64,000 bases of DNA, from the NCBI GenBank assembly GCA_021432635.1, contig MU270018.1, positions 1,552,796-1,616,795 of the forward strand, written 5' to 3'. The notes under the pieces are model-generated. The model searched no databases. It saw nothing but the letters and a program-made list of their open reading frames with translations, and was not told where the DNA came from. Below, one piece after another: positions 23,917-34,500 of this stretch; within the stretch, counting starts at the first letter, position 1; each line of letters begins with the position of its first letter. Origin of the DNA: Thozetella sp. PMI_491. Its lineage: Eukaryota > Ascomycota > Sordariomycetes > Chaetosphaeriales > Chaetosphaeriaceae. A program made the position numbers and the translations under genes.

Positions 23917-24828
23917 CTAGGACTTCTGAGTCCCGACCTTCACCCACTCCTTGATGGAAGGATCCCACTGGTGCCTATATGTCACAAAAGTCAGTCTACA
24001 GCTCGAGCTAGCGGGTCGGGTCCCGTAAGAGGGCGCAACTCACCCTTCCCACACCGTCATGACTAGGCTCTTGGACCCGTACTCTCCGGTCAAGACGCTC
24101 TCGAAGTTGAAAGGCACCGTCGCGGTCACGCCCTCGAACTCAGTCTCGCGCATGGGGTACAGCTCGCGGGTGTTGTAGCGGTGGTAGTTCTTGCAGCTCC
24201 ACACCCCCGGTTGGCTCTGGGGGTTTCGCTCAGCTAGGCCGGTGATGTCGATGTACATGCCGTTGCTGGTGTCGATCCAGCGGGCATCGATGACGTTCTG
24301 GCCGGACATGCGGTCGAGCTCCGCGTGGTGCGGGTTGATGTCGAGCATATACGTCTTGGTGGCGGTCTCGCCCGTCAGCTCGTCCATATAGCGGTACTCG
24401 TGCATGGTGCGGTTGAAGTTCTCGGCCAGGTAGAAGAGCGTCTCGGACGACACCTGCACGTCCAAATCCGTATCCCAGGGCATGATGCGGCCGTTCCACC
24501 ACCAGCCTAGCAATGTGCCGTGCGCCAGCCACGTCTCGACACCCAGGTCCCGGAAGACAGTCAGGTAGGACCGTATCAGGTGGCGCAGGGCCGGCCGGTG
24601 CTCAGCGTACGGGACGCGGCCCCGGAAGTACCGCGAGTCGTAATGACCCAACTCCAGATCGCCGCCGGGCTCCTGGAAGTACTTGTGCCCAGGTGGCGGG
24701 AGGCGGGTGGCAGCATGATGGGCCGCGCGGGCGCCGCGGCCGGGGGCAACAGCGGCGGTGGTTGATGTGATGAAAAAAGTCGAGACGAGAAGGAGAGTCT
24801 GAACTGGGAGAGATGTGAAGAGCTTCAT
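23917..24828 (-). CDS. LicD-family (MNN4-like) secreted protein
   Basis: LicD/fukutin-related proteins are nucleotidyl- or phosphosugar-transferase-like. Fungal relatives such as MNN4 act in mannosyl-phosphorylation of glycans in the secretory pathway. There are two exons (24044-24828 and 23917-23974) with a 69-bp intron, giving 280 residues. The second exon supplies only the last 19 residues or so, including HQWDPSIKEW. A hydrophobic leader (LLLVSTFFITSTTAA) at residues 12-26 suggests secretion or a signal anchor. The LicD core WLAHGTLLGWWW at 100-111 and the acidic metal-binding motif PWDTDLDV at 117-124 are intact. A likely N-glycan site is NRT. The exact donor and acceptor are unknown. 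Confidence 0.88.
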
Positions 24829-27800
24829 GATGACGGCGTAGATGGAGGTGAAGGATAAGGCTGATGGAAGAGCGGGCTGCCCGGACGGAGTTGTTGTACC
24901 CGGTGCCTTTGGTCTTATTCACCCTTTTCTCTTGATATCGAAGCCAGCCGTCTGGGCCCAAAACAGCTGATCCGAGCCTGTCCCAAGGAATAAAAGAATG
25001 CGCCCAAGACAAGAGCCTGTTTCGTGCTAGAGGAGGCGAAATATACGCCTGAAACTAGCAGCAGCTCGTGTCGACAAGGGCTCGGAAGCCAAGGCTTGGC
25101 GTGGTGACGTCTTGTATGTGCGTACCCGGGAACCGGGGGGGGAAGAGGTCGGGAGGGGACTTAAATGTCACCACACGTGTTCCCAGAGTGCTAAGGGTGA
25201 GCCCGAGAGACGGCACCGCGTTGAGCGACAGGGGTGTTTTGTCAAAGAGGCTTGGGCTAGAGGCCTAGGTTCGGCGAAGAAGAGGCGATGGTGAGTTAGA
25301 AGTAGTTGCTCGAGCAGTCCAACCAAGAGCCGCAGGATAGACTAAGCGGCTGGGTTGAAGAGGAGGGGCCCTGCACAAGGGAGATGCGGGAAGACGGCTG
25401 GTATTATTCCCTCACATGTCGGCGTGCCATCCTTAGCCAGCCTCGCAATCACAAGTGGTCGGCTCCTCCAAGGCGGCCCGGGGGCTAGGGACTAGGGACT
25501 AGGGGGGGGGGGGGGGCGGCTAGGGGTCTAATCGCTGCGATGCATACGTAAGTTGGCATGGAAGCCCCCCCAAGTGGCCCAAAGTCTCAAATTTCTTAAT
25601 GTAGCCCTGCCCTGTCTCTCTCCTCATCCAGTCGCGCTGATCGCTCGCGTGCCGACCTAGGCGATTGGGACGGTTCTGCGGGGCATGCACCCTCTTCCAA
25701 CTCCTCTCCTCGAAATAACGGAGCCAAGAGATACGGAGCAAGAAAAGCGCTAGCTAAACTCATCCTCGCTTGTCGTGCTCGCTTTTGCCTCTCTCAGTCA
25801 ACCGATGATAAGCAGGGGGCTAACGGAGGGCCGCGGGCTGAAGCTGCGATGGCCGCCGTGTGTGCTCTTCTTCAACAAGGCCCACCCCGTTCCTCTTCTC
25901 TTTCATGGATTCATGGAAGTAACCATCGGCAGGCACGAGACAGAGAGGAGCAACGGCGCGTGACGGTGGTAGGGTTGCGTCCTGCAACGGGCAAGTCTGC
26001 ACGAGAGCAGGGTCCACCATTCAGGAGGTTCCGTTTGGACGGGACGCGTGGCACACAATCTCGTTCCCCTCCAAGCCAACCAAACCAGCAGCGCCAGCCT
26101 CAGGAGCCCGCGCAATTCAAAGCCCAGCTGTCTCTAGCTCCGGAGCTACGCTGCGCCCTCAAGCCGACCCTGGAATACCTCTCTCCACCGTATCAACCTT
26201 AGGAGGTGGTGGGCGCCGGCGCGTGGGCCGGTGCGGTTTATACTTTTGTGCCGCCTTTTTCTGCGCCGTCCAATGTATATTTTTTTTTATGATGCTGTGC
26301 TTTCTTTGGCCGCCTGGAAGCCAACAGCCCGGGCCGCGAAATTGACTTTGAGCCTCGCGCGCCCCGGCAACCGGGAAGCCAGAAAAGCCAGGTCGACCTT
26401 TCGTCCATTCGTGCTCACCGGCAATATCGTGCCGACCGACGCACGAGGCCAAGTGCCGGATTTAGAAAGCCAACGGGCCCTCACCGTCTCCCCTGGCTCG
26501 CGCCTACGTAGCAAAGATAGGCTAGGGAAAAAGCTTAGCTGACTGAGAGTGCGTCGGAGGCGCTGCTTTGATTGCTGACGACGCGCGTGCCCGGCTGGGT
26601 CACGGTCTCCACCTGGCGTCATGGAACATGGAACCGTAACCCCAGCGGGGGGCGCCCCTTCGATCTCACCACCCAGAGGAGACGACTCTGTGCCTAGCAG
26701 TTAGAATGTTGACCGGTTAGGGGAAGCCAGCATGCTTGCGCAAGCGCTTCAGGATGTCTGAAACATGGATTAGGCAGTTGCTATAATTATCTCGGTCTCG
26801 GAAGGTGCGTATCTCTGGAGATATTTGCTAATATGCAACACGCCAGCAGCGAGAATGTCGTTTTTGTTTCTCACACTGATCTCCTCGGAAGCGGCGATCG
26901 CGCCCCTGAGCAGGAGATGCGCCTCACCTGCTTGCCGCGTGTGAGGCTGGGCATCTCTCAGCGCCTGGCGGTGCTTGTTTTCTTTGTGTATATCCTTTCC
27001 TCGTCGAGATTCGGGTGTCCGCCACCCCGAATATCATGTTGCCCCGACTGCACGACGTCTACTACGGGCTAGGTGCCGTGTGCCAAGAGCCTATTCTCAA
27101 CGGCCCGCTCCACCGGACCTCGTGTCTAGGGCCGTTGTTGGCCGCAGAACCTTCGATGGTGGGACGGCCTTGCCGATCCCTTTCCCGGGCATTCCTAGCG
27201 AAGAAGCGTTGCGTGACAGGCGACCGACCGCTGGCGTGACCTGCACAGCATCGACCCGAGAGCTCAAGAAACCTGCAAGAAAACAGAGGCTTGAGATCCC
27301 CCTGCCGGCACCGTCCATGTCACTTTGGGGATGCCAGAAGCACAGCACCCTGGCAGGGCGGGGAGTAGGATGTAGCCGGCCATTAATTACATGCCGACAC
27401 CAAATGAGGATGGATCCTCGGCAATACGGTTGCTTCGTAGTTACAGCAGCTACTACTACGCATCACTCAGCATTGCGTGCCACCGATGCCCCTGTCCCCC
27501 CTCCGGACGTAATACCTGGGTAAGAAGGCACACGGAGTAGGACCGATGCAGTATTTGTGCCCCGTGATCCATCGCCTGTTCCTGAATACCCGTCCGGGAC
27601 ACCCACTAGCACCCGGCCAAAAATCCTGCACTGCTCCCCGGACATGATAGTGGCAAGCATCGTACGTGGTCATGTTCGTTCAGTCGAGTCAGTCAAACCA
27701 CTCACTGGATACGGCATGTTGATGTTCGCCCGAGGAGCCTGCCTTGATGTGTCTTGCACATTCCGTGGCGAAACGTATCGGCCAGCAGTGATCCGGTGCT

Positions 27801-28424
27801 AGGCACTCTATTGTAGACACCTTCGATACTGGCGCAAGCAAGGGGGGGTTCTAGGGTTATCCCGACACGCAGAATCTGGCTCTTCCACGGGCGTATTAAT
27901 ACGTGCCTGCTCTGACAGCCTAAACCCTGGAGGAGGGACCATCGTCTGGAAGACCTGTCACCATACCTGTCATAAACCAGACGCTCTCGATGGTCTACTA
28001 CGTTTTCATTAGAACTCAAGGCGCCACACTATGTGCAAGCACAATAAACCCGTGGCTCTAGACCGATTCTTGTCGTTATGGACACATTTACCCTGCCTTA
28101 TCGGCCCCCGTCTCGGCTATGCGAAACATACTTAGACTATTTCATGACATTACCAAAGGCAACGTCAGGTCTTCGGGGTAAAAAACAAGACCAAAAAACA
28201 TTACTATTTTGCGACAATTTTGTGACTGGCGCAGCTAACTAGCTCGCATGGGTCGTGGATAGATTCTTCAAGAGCCTTGGTGGTGCCATGATACCATCCG
28301 TCCTTGTCGTGCTCGCCGCTGCTCGGGTTGTCGAGCTGACAACCCTCGATGGACCTAACCGTAGCCGCTTCGTCTCCAGCTCTGCTAAACGGTACAAGAG
28401 TCCTCGTACCATATACCCTGTCCT
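24829..28424. other. 3.6-kb gene-poor region
   Basis: The left end is the LicD promoter and the right end the 3' flank of the histone variant. Open frames here are short or Arg/Pro-rich, and I recognise none. A G-quadruplex-type tract lies at 25480. No transposon genes or terminal repeats were seen, although old decayed insertions cannot be excluded by eye. Confidence 0.5.
25480..25526 (+). other. G-quadruplex-type G-tract
   Basis: The strand reads GGGGG-CTA-GGG-ACTA-GGG-ACTA followed by a run of 15 G (25502-25516), then CGGCTAGGGG. Four or more G-runs with loops of 3-4 nt meet the usual quadruplex pattern. The GGGACTA unit is repeated in tandem. It lies about 650 bp upstream of the LicD start codon. 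Confidence 0.75.
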
Positions 28425-28943
28425 TTAGTTATTGGCCTCAAGGTCTCGTACGAGCCGCATGTCATTCTAGTCCTGGTTAATTATGGGCTAGCTCAAGAGA
28501 AAGTTGAATGCACGAACCTCGCTGATGGTGATGCGTCCGGCGTGGAGGGCTGCCTTGTTTGCCTTGGCGAAGAGGCGGGCCAGGTAATCCTCCGCGATCT
28601 CCTGCAGCGCGAGCAAAGCCTTGCGCTTCCATCTCAGCCGCGGGAGGTGAGGCACGCACTCTCCAGCGACTTCCTCGACCTAGAGACCGTCAGGGTGGGA
28701 GTGCCCGGGGCGGAGTGACGGGGAGGGGGGATGAACTTTGCTTACCAGACGTCGAAATGGTCGCTTTGGGAGCAGCTTCTTGGTGCTCTGTTGGTACTTT
28801 TTTATCTCCCTCAGAGCGACGGTGCCACTTTTGGCGCGCCGCCGTGGCTTCGACTTTGGTTTTACCTCCTCTATCTGGGAGACAGTCTGGCTGGGTACCT
28901 GAGGCCGTCTGGCCTTGCTTTTGACGGTCTTGAGGCGAGCCAT
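28425..28943 (-). CDS. Divergent CENP-A-like histone H3 variant
   Basis: I read three exons: 28746-28943, 28518-28679 and 28425-28466, joined over 66- and 51-bp introns, giving 133 residues. The first intron has GTAAGC, a CTGAC branch-like site and TAG. The second has an unusual GTTCGT donor, TTAAC before the acceptor and TAG. The tail starts ARLKTVKSKARRP, keeping Lys at H3 positions 4 and 9. The histone fold starts SGTVALREIKKYQQST, close to H3. As in CENP-A, loop 1 is longer than in H3 (by three residues), Trp replaces Phe in LRWKRKALLALQEIAED, and LHAGRITI replaces IHAKRVTI. The last helix reads SENDMRLVRDLEANN where H3 has PKDIQLARRIRG. FEDTN has become FAKAN. It is either a fast-evolving CenH3 or an extra H3 variant; centromere use is inference. 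Splicing is unconfirmed. Confidence 0.82.
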
Positions 28944-29508
28944 CTCTTGTTACTGTCTCGTCAGTTGGCGTTGAGAGTAACCAAGCTAGCTGGGGCGCTC
29001 GCCCGAGGTGTCGAACGGAAGAGACTCAATGCAATAGCATACGACGGGCCGGCAAAGGGGTATTAGGATAGTGATCTGGTCACTGCGGGCTGGGAGGTGA
29101 GGCAGGTGGGAATATTGAAGATTAGAAATGTTACATAACGCGTGTGGAAAGGGAGCGGTTGTTGTGGTGGCGGGCTGAAAACTCATTACAGGCTCGCTCA
29201 CATGCACTTCACAACCAAACTGGTAGAAGGGACCATGTACCCTGACAGCGACCGCGTTTCTACAGCTGGGTTTTCTCAGATTGGGTTTGGATTCTAGCAC
29301 AGCCCTGTATTCTCTCGCTCCTGGTCCTTTCGTCCCTATTGATGGTTATAACGTAAACAAACCCCTTAGCTTACTTGGTCGCTCGATATCCCCCTGACTG
29401 GCACTTGCAAACACCCTCACGGGCTATCGATGCCCATAGCATAGGAAATTTGGGCTGTAAGATTGTCATCAATGATCACTTTATCACTGTCTCTTCTATG
29501 GTGCTAGA
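28944..29508. other. Spacer between eme1 and the H3 variant
   Basis: Both genes are read leftward, so this 565-bp spacer should hold the Eme1 3' UTR and the promoter of the H3 variant. No gene is seen. Confidence 0.6.
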
Positions 29509-31521
29509 TTAAACATCCATACTCGTCTCGTCAGTCCCGGTGAATATCTTGTGCAAGCGCCGGCTCACGGCCTGACCGATAGTTCTATCCGACAGCGCCC
29601 CATCCTTGTTGGCGCTTTTCCGTACCGCCTCTAGGGTGAGAGGCCCGCCTTCTTCCAGCCCCCTGACCAATTTTGACACCGTCTCAAACTCCCCCGCGAT
29701 CCCGTACGCGATCGGTGCCGTCACACGGGCGACCTCCTGAAGCATTCTCACATAGGTATCCCGGGCACCATCACCGGTCCGTACCTGGCCCGACTCCATA
29801 CAGAATGCGGCTGTAGAGGCGTTTGTCTGCTCGCGCTGTCGGCGGTAGGGTACTGTGCTGATGTGTTGGGTGAAGACGGCGACCCACTGGGCCGTCTCGA
29901 CGGCGGCGCTAGTATGGTGGATGAGTGCTCCGTGGAGGACTTGCAGCTCGAGAAGGGCATCCTCAATGCGGTCTTCGTCGATGTACTCTTGCTGCGTGGC
30001 GTTGTTCTTGCGCCGCCTCACAGGGGCCTGGCCACTCGCAGGGGCCGAAGGGTTCTCAGTTAGGCCGTTGCGCACAGCTGAGACGAACTGGCGATTCCGG
30101 ATGTTACGGTTATTGCGTATCCAGGGGCCGAGTCCCTGGATCATATACACTAGATCATGATCTGGATAGTATTGCTTCATCTTATCGACGTGAGCAGCAA
30201 GATCGCTCTCTCCGGCGCCTGTAGCGAGCTCTACGAATTCGACCGCAGAGACGATAGGCATGGCGTATCGTTCGTGATCAATCCGCGGGGGAATCGGTTC
30301 CCAGTGGCCCATCTCGTCGTTGAATCGTGCCTTGACTTTTCGCCGCCACTTGACAACATTTTCAACGGGGCTAGTGTGGGTGGCAGTCTCCACGTCGAGA
30401 TCCTTGAGCAGTGTCTGGGCCTGTAGCAGAAGGGTAGGCTCGAGAGAGGCCGGAAGGTCAACTATCATCTCTGGAGTCGAGATCTTCTTGTCTGTCCGAA
30501 CTTTGTTGACCTCGGCGAGGGCAGCAGCCTTTTGCTTTTCCGCAGCTTTCTCCTGCTTTGCCCGCTGCTTCTCTCGTTGCTTACGTTCTCGTTCGGCTTC
30601 TCTTTCGGCCGCCCTCTGCTCCTTAACCAGCTCCTTCTCATCAGTTGTTTTGCTAGTTGCCGCCTTAGAGCGCCTTGGAGCCTTAGCCTGAGTTTCTGAA
30701 AGTGCGTGCCTGGTAAGAGCCGACAGAGCCTTGAACTTGGGCGCGCCGAGGTGAGCAATGTCGGGGAACTCGTCCTCCGAAGAGGGTAGCCGAGCATCGT
30801 CATCCGAGTCGTGAATAGCTATAACCTCAGATTGGCTCCTTTGGAGGGAGCAACGGCTGCGGCTGGGCTGAGTGAGGCGGTCTTGGTGCACTTCGGGAGC
30901 AGAACTCGAGATTGGATCCCATTCTGCCACTTTTGGCAGAGGCAGTTCCCGCACCTGCGGCGAGCTGCTGGCAAAAGGGTTACGCTCGAATTCGTCAGAG
31001 CTGGCATGCAATCCTCTTCGGGCTGTAGTCTTTCCAGCAGATAAAGAGGACAGCGAGGTCTCACCGCAGCTGATGGGGCGGTCTTTCGATACTGTGAGAC
31101 AAGACACTGGGGAGCTGGACAAGTCGATTGGTTCCAGGGCTGAGCTTTGCCATCTTCGTGAGGCGGCAGGTGCAGGTTTCAGCTTCGCTGCCGTAGTAGC
31201 TGCAGACACGGCCCTCTGCTGCTTGCTATTTTGAGCCCGGGGGCTCGTTTCCCTCTCACTTAGTCTCGGGACTTTGGGTGCGGGCAGAGGGAAGTCATTC
31301 CCAAGGTCGTCGGGGTCCCAGGTTGAATCGAAATCGTCCGACAGGATCACAACGCCTGGCACGCTTCTTGACGGCTCCTGTCCTAATGGCCGTTTCGACT
31401 GGCCAGGTAAACTGCCATCTATACAAACGGCTGATTCTTTCGGGCTTCCTAGACTTTCAAGTGGTCGCTTGGGAGCTCGGTTCTCAGGGCTAGAGAGAAG
31501 GCTGACAATCTCGATGGGCAT
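29509..31521 (-). CDS. eme1: Eme1/Mms4 subunit of the Mus81 structure-specific endonuclease
   Basis: Eme1 is the non-catalytic partner of Mus81 and helps cut branched DNA at stalled forks and crossover intermediates in the nucleus. The gene is one uninterrupted exon of 670 residues. The N-terminal 300 residues are disordered and acidic/serine-rich, with VVILSDDFDSTWDP and repeated SSP motifs. The segment at about 300-340 is a highly charged helix (EREAERERKQREKQRAKQ). The C-terminal half has the degenerate ERCC4 nuclease fold, with YAMPIVSAVEFVELATG, DHDLVYMIQGLGPW and TAQWVAVFTQHISTVPYR, then a helical tail with RTGDGARDTYVRMLQEV. The catalytic ERK motif of Mus81 is absent, as expected for the Eme1 side. 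Confidence 0.88.
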   Translation of the reverse strand: MPIEIVSLLSSPENRAPKRPLESLGSPKESAVCIDGSLPGQSKRPLGQEPSRSVPGVVILSDDFDSTWDPDDLGNDFPLPAPKVPRLSERETSPRAQNSKQQRAVSAATTAAKLKPAPAASRRWQSSALEPIDLSSSPVSCLTVSKDRPISCGETSLSSLSAGKTTARRGLHASSDEFERNPFASSSPQVRELPLPKVAEWDPISSSAPEVHQDRLTQPSRSRCSLQRSQSEVIAIHDSDDDARLPSSEDEFPDIAHLGAPKFKALSALTRHALSETQAKAPRRSKAATSKTTDEKELVKEQRAAEREAERERKQREKQRAKQEKAAEKQKAAALAEVNKVRTDKKISTPEMIVDLPASLEPTLLLQAQTLLKDLDVETATHTSPVENVVKWRRKVKARFNDEMGHWEPIPPRIDHERYAMPIVSAVEFVELATGAGESDLAAHVDKMKQYYPDHDLVYMIQGLGPWIRNNRNIRNRQFVSAVRNGLTENPSAPASGQAPVRRRKNNATQQEYIDEDRIEDALLELQVLHGALIHHTSAAVETAQWVAVFTQHISTVPYRRQREQTNASTAAFCMESGQVRTGDGARDTYVRMLQEVARVTAPIAYGIAGEFETVSKLVRGLEEGGPLTLEAVRKSANKDGALSDRTIGQAVSRRLHKIFTGTDETSMDV

Positions 31522-34500
31522 TGTTTGTTTGGCCGGATCCGCAGGACCAATGAGAGAGTTGGACTGTGTGATGCTTCCCTGAGCACTGCAGAAGCCTGAT
31601 AGCGGAATATAATGCTAGGAGCAAGGTGTTCAAAGTGGAAGGTATCACATAAGAAGCCAGTGTCCTCTCTGCCCGGAGAATTTACCTATGGTAGTTTACG
31701 ATGCCATCATGCCTTCCCACAAACGCGACTAGGGACCTGGGCCCACGCGTCGGAAGCCACGAGCTATTCACGAAAATCACGTGCACTTGATTGGGGTAAA
31801 GCGGGCCAGCAGAACCACTTAAGGTAGATTCAAAGAGGTCTAGAGCTACTCAACACAGCATTGACGGACTCTTCAGTCGCCTCGACCGATTCCTCTGTTC
31901 TCTCCTCCCCTTGCGTTTACAAACGAATTAAAGCTAGCTACGGGTTTGGATGGGCGAAGCGTGGGGTGGCAACCGAGCTCCCCTCATGCGCATGTACAAG
32001 GAGCTACCGATAGCTTGGAGTTCCTCTAGGCAACCCCGCTCTAGGAAAGTGGCATCGACCTCTCGACAAGACACTTGAGGAGGACCTGGGCCGGATGTCG
32101 TGGCACAGTACACTGCAGTCCCGAATCTTGATAGGCACCCCTCCCGCACCTCCCCAGTTGGAGCTGCTGTGCTACCTCGGTAGGATGAGGGAGAAGCAGG
32201 GAGGAAGCATTTCGAAACCACCCCTCTCGATACAAGCCACTGCCAGCTGGTTGATGACGGCGAATGGGAGGCTTGTGTCCTCCAAGGGGGTTCTGGAGGT
32301 TTGGCCACGAGCCGAGGCGCGAGGCGCGGGCAGAACCTTGTACGAGGCATGGGAGCACCTCACCGAAGGATTGCCAGTCCCTTTTGCCCGTCTTGCCCTG
32401 TTCGATGCAATATCTATCTTGCCCCAATTCGCCGCCTGCACAGCTCCGCAGGCAACCTTACCATCCTTCACGACTTGGCGAAGAGTCCACACGTGGGTGC
32501 TGTGAAACACCTGCCCAATCAAATCTCCTCGCGCGAAAATTGTTTCGCCAGGCGGACGTGCGGATCTCTGCTTCCTAGTCTTGGGAGTTAAGCTAACCCA
32601 AGCCGCAGCGCGCACGGTCGCGCAGTTTGCAGACAAATGCTGCCCAGAGCCACTCATCGTGTGCAACCCTAGCAGGGGGGTTTGTGGAGAGTGGTCTGAG
32701 GTCGGTTTTGTCGAAGATACCACCAGTGGCGGCAAAGATGGGCTGCTAAAAGAAGCCGACCTTTTCGCAAGCCAGCTGGGGACTTCGAACTGGCTGCTGC
32801 TAGCCCTGATACAAACCCAGCAGCAGTGCTGTTCGCTTGGCACCCTGAGCGTTATTGGTAGCCTAGTGCTTTTTTTTTGTCGCATCGCTAGTCGGCTACC
32901 GCTCGGAGGACCAGTGCAAGTCCAGATACAGGGAGCAGGTTTGTACAAGGTCCGCTCCGTATTAGGACGCGGACGGGGCTTGGAGATGGCTATGTCCGTC
33001 CGGCGCCCGTCTCGGCCGTGCCGCCGTGACAACTGTCGAGTCTCGTGGCATGCGACACGGCATTTTGCATGGGAGGACGAAGTGTATGCAGTACGAATGT
33101 GATGTGCCCCAGCTCAGCCAGGGACTGCATACCCACACGGCGGCCCGCTTCGGAGGCGGACGACTTCCGCGGCAAGCCCCGAAACCCATCAGAGCCTAGA
33201 GCGACGGAGCGAAGGCCATGGAAAAACTGCTCCGCATCTTGTTGATATGCGATGGATACCATCGGGGATGGGATCTGGATGGGCACCTGATGCCTCCCTG
33301 CCATGGGTGCGGGATTCCTGCTGGTGGGAATCACTGCCGTCCCTCTGGGGTCGCCACAGTCGGGAGGTACCATGGGTAGGCCAGTGCCGTGCAGTCAACG
33401 CTCCCAAAGCCTCCGTGATCAGACTCGTGGGATTGCTGGCATGAAGTTCCTTGCTGCACTGCAAGCAATAGAAGCATGCTTCCTTCGCTGGTATTGGCCA
33501 AGGAGGCTGGGCCCAGCTCTGCATGTCGAGTTGGCCTGCTCTCTAGAAGGTCATGGCGTGCGTCCCGCGCGAGCAGCTGTGTGCCTCGACTCGTGCGAGA
33601 AGACGGAGACGGACAGCAAAGAGCTGGTTTGGTGTGCCATGGCCCGCAAGAGTCCAAACGGCGGCTCAGGGTGTCCGGAAACTTGCCCCGCATTGAAGAG
33701 GATGAAAGACAAGACGATTCGAGGCCCATCTCAGTGCTACAGTACTGGATGACCCTCCTGAGGAAACCGGCTAGAACGCGGTGGCATTACCCCGGATGAA
33801 AGAGTGGACCGTGGATGTGTGTATTATCCAGCGTAGGAGGCCCGGCCGTCCCAAACTCGAGCCTAGAATTCTACTATGCGTTGGAGCTTTCTCTTTTCGG
33901 CACCATGAGGTCGCCATGCCAAGGGAGTTCTGGCATGCCAGCCCGAAACCATGTCTCGGAGTAGTGTGAATGATGGGTGCAAAGTGTTGAATGTCCAGAG
34001 TACAGAGTGGCGGTGGGCGGAATGAGCCTTTGATTGACTAATCGACGGAATAATAGGCGAAATAATAGACGAAATGCTACCCTCCTTACTCAAACACAGT
34101 ATGTATCGATAAGGGGGGGTCCTTAGCCAGCTGGTCTCTTAGAGATTGACCGGACAAGGACGCACCCGGGAAGGTCGCGCTATGGGAGACGCCTTCACGT
34201 ATTACAAACCGGCTCGAGGTGAGCTGGCAATGACGACGGGGAGAGGGCCCAGCTTCCTGGCCACTCGCGCAAACCCCATCCACAGCGCACAGCACGCATG
34301 CAGCCTGCTCCGCAACCAGGGCAGGGTGCCGGTGGGAATTCAGGATTTGATATCCTGCGTCTCAAGTGCCGGCAGGATGCCTTCACGATGGGGTATCTAC
34401 CACATACGACGTAGGTAGTCAGCTCAACATCGGACGAATACCCGATGTGTTCTCCTCCTCCCCGATCCTACTTCCCGGTCAGAGGGGAGCGAGGGCTTGA

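Noticed and set aside
28239-28379. Alternative third exon for the H3 variant (LETKRLRLGPS...)
   Set aside because: It was considered because ETKRLRLG loosely resembles the H3 end. The exon at 28425-28466 (NDMRLVRDL) fits the last helix better, needs a normal 51-bp intron and gives an H3-like length.
31740-31752. GCCCACGCGTCGG resembling a cloning adaptor, also near 46130
   Set aside because: It differs from the known adaptor sequence and the flanks show no vector. Coincidence is likelier.
32172-33032. 286-residue minus-strand open frame
   Set aside because: It has no recognisable motif, a composition typical of chance frames, and overlapping frames of similar length on the other strand.
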